The notes under the pieces were generated by a model, which made no database searches, was not told the DNA's origin, and saw only the letters and a list, made by a program, of their open reading frames with translations. Positions 13,997 to 18,323 of a stretch of 18,323 nt of DNA are shown in pieces. Location of the stretch: the NCBI GenBank assembly GCA_002393835.1, contig DGTW01000352.1:1-18323 (forward strand), read 5' to 3'. This stretch comes from Treponema sp. UBA4326 (GTDB lineage: Bacteria > Spirochaetota > Spirochaetia > Treponematales > Treponemataceae). The position numbers and the translations under genes are program-made. Every line of letters begins with the position of its first letter. Within the stretch, counting starts at the first letter, position 1.

Positions 13997-16064
13997 TCTG
14001 TGAGCCAATGTCAGAGATAGACTCGCTCATTTTGCCGGCAATTCCGCTTAAAGCAGAGCCGGTCTCGTTGATTTTTCTGGCTCCTATGGCCATTTCTTCC
14101 ATACTCTGAGCCATGGACATTGATGAATTCTGCAAAAGCTGGACTTCCCTAAGAATCATCTTGTTGCCCTCAGCCATTTCGGAAGAAGCGTTCCTGACTT
14201 CAATCGTGCTGTCATTCATGCCGTGAAGGGCATCCGTAATCTGCTGGCTTCCTTCGTTCTGCTCTTCCATTGCGGCCTTAATCTGCATTACAAGGGCATC
14301 AGTTTCTTCCAGCTTGCGGGTAACGGCCTCAAATGCAACCGCTGACTCGCCTGAAGCAGAAACAACTTCGCTGATTGAATTCTTGATGTTGGTAAGCTGA
14401 TCGCCAATAGTCTTTGACTGAGCCGTAGAAGTCTCAGAAAGCTTTCGGATTTCGTCAGCAACGACCGCAAAGCCCTTTCCAGCCTCACCGGCATGGGCAG
14501 CCTCGATTGCCGCATTCATGGCAAGGAGGTTTGTCTGGCTTGCGATTGCCGCAATGGCGACATTGGCCTCCTGAAGCATGTTAGACTGGCTTTCGATTTC
14601 TGTAATCCGGTCGTTGACGGCCTTCTGCTTTGAAATACCAGCCTGAGAATTAGAGCGAAGCTCATTGAAAGAGCGGGCCATTTTTTCCATTGAGCCGTTT
14701 ACCGAAGAAATGTTACCAATCATCTCCTCTACGGCCGCACTTGCCTGAGTAACGCCGTTAGACTGGCTCTCAATCATTCGCTCCAGCGACTCAATATTTG
14801 ATGCAATCTCGTTGACAGCTCCGGCCGTCTGGCTTACGCTCTGATTCTGGCCGTCAATCTGCCTCTTCATAGAGTCGATGTTGGCTATAATCTGCGTAAT
14901 AGAGCTTGCGGTATCGTCAACGCTGGCACTCATGTCAGAACCGACAGTATCGAGGTTCATATTTGAATGTTTTACGCTGGCAATGATTGACTGCAATTTT
15001 TCTGTAAAATTGTTGAATCCCTTGACCACATTGCCGATTTCATCATTTGAGGTAACAGCAATTCGTTTGGTAAGGTCTGCGTTTCCGCTGGCAATGTCAA
15101 TGATTGATTTTTCAACGGCTTTGAGGGGCTTGAGGCTTATAGAAATAATGATGGCAGACACGCTGATGGCGATTACAAGAATAATCAGGATTGTTACCAG
15201 CATCGAAACAGACATTCGGGTAATAGAGCCGAAATATTCATCGTGGGGAGCCATACAGAAAACCGCCCAGTCACAGTTGCCGCCGACAGGCCTGTAGGCT
15301 GCAACCATATTTTTTTTACGCCAAGGCTCAAAGAAAACCTTGTAGGTCACATTCCCTGCCATAGCATCAAGGATAGCTTCCTTCATTGCGCCGGAAGTAG
15401 ATTCTTTAAGAATCTGGCCTTTCTCAACATATTTTACATCTGAATCTGCGACGGTTTTTCCTGTCTTCATGTTGATGACGAATGGATGGCTGTTTTTTCC
15501 CACATAGATTTCTTTGCAAAGCTCAGAAAGCGTTTCACCGTGGAAAACGGCACAGATTACGCCAATTATTTTTGACCTCTCCGGATTGTAGACTGGAACA
15601 GAATAGAACATAAGGAGCTTGTTGTTCACAGGACTGATGGTGGGGTCAGAGACATAGTGCTCTCCTGCCATGGCCCTCTTAAAATATTCCCTGTCAGAAA
15701 AATTGATCTTTACGCCGTCACCTGTAATGCTGATGCCGGTTGAATCATAGAAAGCGATGTTCTCATAGTGGCTGTCTGTTTTTGTCGCCCCGAAAACGAT
15801 GGCTGTTTTTTCGTCCGTGGAAATTTCGGGATCCTGAATGACAGACATACTGGCAAGGACATCCAGCATGTGGAATTCCCTTTCATTGGCCTGTGCAATC
15901 TGTACAGAAACTTTTTCGGCCACAGAAGTTATGGTTTTCTCGACGGAATCTTCGAGGCCCTCCGTTGACATGGTGTAGGCTATGCCACCCAATAAGCCGT
16001 TTGAAATAACGACCACAATAAGAAGCAGCATGAGGATTTTAGTTTTAAGGCTGTTGAATTTCAT
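13977..16064 (-). CDS. Methyl-accepting chemotaxis protein with a Cache-type periplasmic sensor
   Basis: The 695-residue chemoreceptor has a transmembrane helix at about 10-31, a periplasmic region at 32-282 resembling a double-Cache sensor (block [20 protein letters not shown], 125-144), a second helix at about 284-310, a HAMP domain (about 311-365) and a long coiled-coil signalling domain. The kinase-contact hairpin tip is [20 protein letters not shown] (507-526), followed by [16 protein letters not shown]. No C-terminal CheR-docking pentapeptide is visible. The ligand is unknown; the R-x-W-Y pattern of amino-acid-binding Cache domains appears here as REYF. The open frame extends 75 codons upstream, but this ATG follows GGAG by 5 nt and gives a clean first helix; the extension would translate a GC-rich palindromic spacer. 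Placement between ruvB and queA is unusual. Confidence 0.94.
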   Translation of the reverse strand: MKFNSLKTKILMLLLIVVVISNGLLGGIAYTMSTEGLEDSVEKTITSVAEKVSVQIAQANEREFHMLDVLASMSVIQDPEISTDEKTAIVFGATKTDSHYENIAFYDSTGISITGDGVKINFSDREYFKRAMAGEHYVSDPTISPVNNKLLMFYSVPVYNPERSKIIGVICAVFHGETLSELCKEIYVGKNSHPFVINMKTGKTVADSDVKYVEKGQILKESTSGAMKEAILDAMAGNVTYKVFFEPWRKKNMVAAYRPVGGNCDWAVFCMAPHDEYFGSITRMSVSMLVTILIILVIAISVSAIIISISLKPLKAVEKSIIDIASGNADLTKRIAVTSNDEIGNVVKGFNNFTEKLQSIIASVKHSNMNLDTVGSDMSASVDDTASSITQIIANIDSMKRQIDGQNQSVSQTAGAVNEIASNIESLERMIESQSNGVTQASAAVEEMIGNISSVNGSMEKMARSFNELRSNSQAGISKQKAVNDRITEIESQSNMLQEANVAIAAIASQTNLLAMNAAIEAAHAGEAGKGFAVVADEIRKLSETSTAQSKTIGDQLTNIKNSISEVVSASGESAVAFEAVTRKLEETDALVMQIKAAMEEQNEGSQQITDALHGMNDSTIEVRNASSEMAEGNKMILREVQLLQNSSMSMAQSMEEMAIGARKINETGSALSGIAGKMSESISDIGSQIDQFKV

Positions 16065-16091
16065 AAAAGCTCCAAAAATTAAGATAAATTT

Positions 16092-16100
16092 ATTATAGCA
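16092..16100 (-). promoter_or_regulatory. Extended -10 promoter element of the chemoreceptor gene
   Basis: On the minus strand TGCTATAAT (16100-16092) is a perfect extended -10 box (TGn + TATAAT). No good -35 box lies at the right distance, as is common for extended -10 promoters. The predicted leader is about 20 nt and contains the GGAG site. It does not clearly match the sigma28 motif used by many chemotaxis genes. Confidence 0.55.
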
Positions 16101-16137
16101 GTGTTTTGAGAATTTTGCACGATTTTTTTGGCGCAGG

Positions 16138-16233
16138 ATTATCTGGCTGCCGCCCTTCCGTGGCTCGCTAAGCGCTCGGTGCCGCAAGCGGCACTGGCAA
16201 GCCACCACTCCACGGCGGAGCGGCATTTTCTGC
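16138..16233. repeat. GC-rich nested palindrome between ruvB and the chemoreceptor gene
   Basis: This segment is far richer in GC than the flanking AT-rich promoter DNA. It contains the perfect inverted repeat GTGCCGC-AA-GCGGCAC (16179-16194), nested inside longer complementary arms CCGTGG (about 16158-16163) with CCACGG (about 16210-16215) and GTGGCT with AGCCAC. It could fold into a large cruciform or RNA structure. It looks like a REP- or MITE-like intergenic repeat; only other genomic copies would prove that. No T-run follows the structure on the minus strand, so a role as ruvB terminator is uncertain. Confidence 0.55.
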
Positions 16234-17361
16234 CTATTCAAAAAGACTTGGCTGGCTGCCTGTGGCATTTGAGCTGTATTCCAGCCCAAGATGCTGATAG
16301 GCCTTTTGCGTGACGATTCTTCCCCGAGGGGTGCGCTGAATGAGGCCGCACTGAATCAAATAAGGCTCGTAGTAGTCTTCCAGGGTGTCCTGGGCCTCGC
16401 CGATTGAGATGGCCAGAGTCTCAGCCCCCACAGGTCCGCCGCCAAAGTTTCTGATTATGCTGAGCAAGATTTCACGGTCGTAGTGCTCAAGCCCCAGGGA
16501 ATCTATCTGGAGTTTTTTAAGGCCGTCCTGAGTGATTTTCAGGGTAATGCGGCCGTCACCGTAGAACTGGGCAAAATCCCTCATGCGGCGGAGAACCCGG
16601 TTTGCAACGCGGGGGGTTCCCCGGCTGCTTTTTGCCATCAAAATGGCAGCGTCGTCGTCGATTTTGGTGTTGAGGATAGCGGCGCTTCGCTTGATAATAG
16701 AAGCAAGCTCTTCATAAGTGTAAAAATTAAAGCGCTGTATGATTCCGAAGCGGGTCTGAAGGGGCTTTGAGACCATACCGGCCTTTGTTGTCGCCCCAAC
16801 CAGAGTGAATTTTGGAATCGGAATGCGAACAGTGCGGGCGGCCGCTCCCTGACCGATTACCCAGTCAAGCTCAAAGTCTTCCATTGCAATGTAAAGCATT
16901 TCCTCAATGGCAGGCTTCAAGCGGTGAATCTCGTCGATGAAGAAAACCGTTCCCGGAGAAATTGTGGAGAGAATGCCAGCAAGGTCTTTGGGCTTATCAA
17001 GGGCTGGAGCCGAAGTGACTTTAAAATCTGCCCCCAGCTCGTGAGCGGTGATTTCGGCAAGGGTGGTCTTTCCTAAGCCCGGAGGCCCGATTAAAAAAAG
17101 ATGGTCCAGAGGCTCACGCCTTTCCCTAGCTGCCTGAATGAAGACAGAAAGATTTTCTTTTATTTCTTTTTGCCCCAGAAACTCATCGAGAAGCTTTGGG
17201 CGGAGGGAGCCGTCAGAAGCGTCGTCGTCGCTGGGAAGCTCGGCCCGGACTATGTTCATGCCGGAAGAATCCGCCCGGACGACCTTAAGGCTGCCTGCCG
17301 CCTGGTCTGCAATTTGAGAAAATTCGTTTAAGCCGTCATCTTTATTGTTATTGTAAGCCAT
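16234..17361 (-). CDS. ruvB: Holliday junction branch migration ATPase RuvB
   Basis: The 375-residue protein is RuvB, the hexameric AAA+ motor that drives Holliday-junction branch migration with RuvA. Walker A is GPPGLGKTT (92-100), Walker B is FIDEIH (141-146), sensor 1 is GATTKAG (189-195), and the probable arginine finger is R204 in QTRFG. The C-terminal winged-helix domain includes [11 protein letters not shown] (307-317) and ends in TPRGR. It is longer than the usual 330-350 residues because of an acidic, low-complexity N-terminal extension of about 50 residues before [11 protein letters not shown] (54-64). The ribosome binding site is weak (GTGGA); a later in-frame Met35 is an alternative but has no better site. 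It lies 213 nt after ruvA. Confidence 0.97.
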   Translation of the reverse strand: MAYNNNKDDGLNEFSQIADQAAGSLKVVRADSSGMNIVRAELPSDDDASDGSLRPKLLDEFLGQKEIKENLSVFIQAARERREPLDHLFLIGPPGLGKTTLAEITAHELGADFKVTSAPALDKPKDLAGILSTISPGTVFFIDEIHRLKPAIEEMLYIAMEDFELDWVIGQGAAARTVRIPIPKFTLVGATTKAGMVSKPLQTRFGIIQRFNFYTYEELASIIKRSAAILNTKIDDDAAILMAKSSRGTPRVANRVLRRMRDFAQFYGDGRITLKITQDGLKKLQIDSLGLEHYDREILLSIIRNFGGGPVGAETLAISIGEAQDTLEDYYEPYLIQCGLIQRTPRGRIVTQKAYQHLGLEYSSNATGSQPSLFE

Positions 17362-17574
17362 TTTTTATCCACAGATTAGCACTGATTTGCACAGATTCAC
17401 ACAGACTCACACTGATTTGCAAAATGCGCTAGGGGGTGTAGCACCTTTAGTTGCCGCGACGGTTGAGCGAAGGCGAAACCCAAAGCGGCAATGAGCGTGA
17501 GCGAAGTGCGAAAGACCCGGCCGCCGAAAGGCGGAAGCGCCCAAATTTTCAATTTTCCACTTTCAGTTTTCAAC
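17362..17574. repeat. Repeat-rich spacer between ruvA and ruvB
   Basis: Two kinds of repeat fill this spacer. At 17372-17421 a 30-nt period repeats CAGAnTnnCACTGATTTGCA twice (17372-17391 and 17402-17421, 17 of 20 identical), with a further CACAGATTCACA between. At 17451-17534 lies a GC-rich block with inverted arms TTGCCGC/GCGGCAA (17451-17457 with 17485-17491), an imperfect direct repeat TGAGCGAAGnnCGAAA...CCC (17464-17481 and 17498-17518), and the hairpin CCGCC-GAAA-GGCGG (17521-17534) with a GNRA-type loop. The spacer is unusual in an operon whose two genes are normally nearly adjacent. It looks like inserted intergenic repeat elements. No gene is supported within it. Confidence 0.55.
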
Positions 17575-18216
17575 TTACTGAGCCAGTGCCACAATCGCCT
17601 TTCGGAAGAGTATTTCTTCCTTGGCGTCCCGGGTTTTGTCCTTGAAGGCGACTTCTCCTGCAGGCGGAAGCTCCCTGTTAAGATCCTCCACCAGTTTTGA
17701 GATGCACTCTTCCACCATGCGCTTGTCGTAGCCCATGTTGGCCAGAGCCGAGACCACATCAGAAAACTCTCCGCTGCGGTTGACCACCACCTTTACGCCC
17801 GGCAAGTCCTCTTCCAGGGTGAGTTTTCCTTTGAGGGCAAGAAGCATTTTCTGGGCAGTTTTTTTACCCAGCCCCGGAATTTTCTCCAGGGCGGCCAAAT
17901 CTCCGCTTTCCAGGGAAGAAATCAGCTGGTCCCGCTGAATGTTGCTCATGATTTTTATGGCGGATTTTGGCCCCACACCCTCAACCTTGTTCAAATCGAA
18001 GAACAAATCACGGTCTTTTGTCGAGGCAAAGCCAAAAAGATTCATGGCAGAGTCGGTGTGCTGCATCCATGTAAAAACCCTGGCCTTCTCGCCTAAGCGG
18101 GGCAAATCGTCTAGAGTCGTGTCGGGAACGATAATGTCCCACTCAATGCCGTTGGTATCGAGGAAAAGTTTCTGGGGAAATTTGCCTGTGATTGTGCCTG
18201 AAAGGGAATTGAACAT
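17575..18216 (-). CDS. ruvA: Holliday junction DNA-binding protein RuvA
   Basis: The 213-residue protein is RuvA, which binds four-way junctions as a tetramer and loads RuvB. Domain I (OB fold) spans about 1-63 and includes LFGF (60-63). Two helix-hairpin-helix motifs follow: LNKVEGVGPKSAIKIM (75-90) and LEKIPGLGKKTAQKML (110-125). After an acidic linker, the RuvB-contacting domain III (about 152-213) contains DVVSALANMGY. The length is typical. There is no Shine-Dalgarno before the ATG, and a TATAAT box ends only 7 nt upstream, so the mRNA may be leaderless. It is the first gene of the minus-strand cluster, followed by ruvB. Confidence 0.97.
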   Translation of the reverse strand: MFNSLSGTITGKFPQKLFLDTNGIEWDIIVPDTTLDDLPRLGEKARVFTWMQHTDSAMNLFGFASTKDRDLFFDLNKVEGVGPKSAIKIMSNIQRDQLISSLESGDLAALEKIPGLGKKTAQKMLLALKGKLTLEEDLPGVKVVVNRSGEFSDVVSALANMGYDKRMVEECISKLVEDLNRELPPAGEVAFKDKTRDAKEEILFRKAIVALAQ

Positions 18217-18223
18217 GAAAAAG

Positions 18224-18232
18224 ATTATATCA
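18224..18232 (-). promoter_or_regulatory. Extended -10 promoter of ruvA, leaderless geometry
   Basis: On the minus strand TGATATAAT (18232-18224) is a perfect extended -10 element. Seven nt (CTTTTTC) separate it from the ruvA ATG at 18216, which places the transcription start at the start codon. The -35 region is only a T-rich stretch. Confidence 0.6.
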
Positions 18233-18257
18233 AATAACAGAAAAAAATAAAACTACG

Positions 18258-18299
18258 AAAAAAAATGGCTCCCAGTCGTAAAAACGACTTATCGGGAGC
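18258..18299 (-). terminator. Intrinsic terminator of an upstream minus-strand gene outside the window
   Basis: On the minus strand GCTCCC (18299-18294) pairs with GGGAGC (18273-18268). An inner stem AGTCGT/ACGACT (18289-18284 with 18279-18274) closes a T-rich loop. A run of eight T follows (18265-18258). The structure suggests that a gene ends just beyond the right edge and that ruvA begins a new transcription unit. Confidence 0.75.
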
Positions 18300-18313
18300 G
18301 CAGGCTCGCCTGC
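18300..18313. repeat. Short perfect inverted repeat next to the terminator
   Basis: GCAGGC-TC-GCCTGC is a perfect 6-bp hairpin directly beside the terminator. It could be a remnant of an intergenic repeat or the 3' end of the upstream gene. The window ends 10 nt later, so neither can be settled. Confidence 0.4.
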
Positions 18314-18323
18314 TACATGCGTT

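Noticed and set aside
14878..15297. Plus-strand 139-codon hydrophobic open frame opposite the chemoreceptor gene
   Set aside because: Its hydrophobic look comes from reading the antisense of the HAMP and coiled-coil region. There is no promoter or ribosome binding site of its own.
16092..16125. Sigma28-type (flagellar/chemotaxis) promoter for the chemoreceptor
   Set aside because: The TGCTATAAT element fits an extended sigma70 -10 box; the GCCGATAA-type motif and a TAAA box at proper spacing are not present.
16065..16289. In-frame 75-codon extension of the chemoreceptor start
   Set aside because: The extension translates the GC-rich palindrome and overlaps the ruvB stop, and it places the promoter inside the gene. 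The ATG at 16064 has GGAG at 5 nt and begins the first membrane helix.
17372..17421. CRISPR array
   Set aside because: There are only two imperfect units, with no regular spacers, no typical repeat sequence and no cas gene nearby.
17397..17759. Minus-strand 120-codon open frame overlapping the ruvA 3' end and the ruvA/ruvB spacer
   Set aside because: It is a shifted frame of ruvA running into the repeat-rich spacer. No ribosome binding site or protein-like pattern was seen.

Overview
The window looks like chromosomal DNA from a host-associated Treponema (Spirochaetota). The case rests on short, relaxed spirochaete-type lipoprotein signal peptides, several TRAP-type solute-binding lipoproteins, a chemoreceptor with a Cache-like sensor, treponeme-like RuvA, RuvB, S4 and ClpB sequences, and moderate GC content with AT-rich intergenic DNA. 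This is inferred from sequence character; no search was run.

Left part (1-5337). The first 21 codons of clpB enter on the minus strand. Four tandem paralogous DctP-like substrate-binding lipoproteins follow on the plus strand. A lone rpsD (minus strand, own promoter) sits between the first and second. No TRAP membrane subunit (DctQ or DctM) is present. The paralogs seem to be separately transcribed: strong promoters are visible before copies 1, 3 and 4, and terminators follow copies 1 and 2.

Middle (4342-12878). The fourth lipoprotein starts what looks like a seven-gene operon in which genes overlap or nearly touch: lipoprotein, membrane diguanylate cyclase (TTG start overlapping the lipoprotein stop), soluble CapD/FlaA1-like nucleotide-sugar dehydratase, DegT-family sugar aminotransferase, and three genes shaped like a xanthine dehydrogenase (large subunit, 2Fe-2S subunit, FAD subunit). 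The large subunit keeps the overall fold signature but appears to lack the usual molybdopterin motifs and the catalytic glutamate. The Fe-S subunit keeps its cluster cysteines. A periplasmic binding protein, c-di-GMP synthesis, amino-sugar synthesis and a divergent redox complex together form the most unusual assembly in the window.

Right part (12903-18323, all minus strand). Transcription order is ruvA, ruvB, a chemoreceptor gene, then queA. The common bacterial order ruvA-ruvB-queA is interrupted by the chemoreceptor, which has its own promoter. GC-rich palindromic or repeated segments fill the ruvA/ruvB and ruvB/chemoreceptor spacers. A terminator for an upstream minus-strand gene lies at the right edge.

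Several starts (fourth lipoprotein, ruvA, probably queA) have a -10 box about 7-10 nt before the ATG and no Shine-Dalgarno sequence, which suggests leaderless mRNAs. Other genes in the window have ordinary GGAG-type ribosome binding sites.
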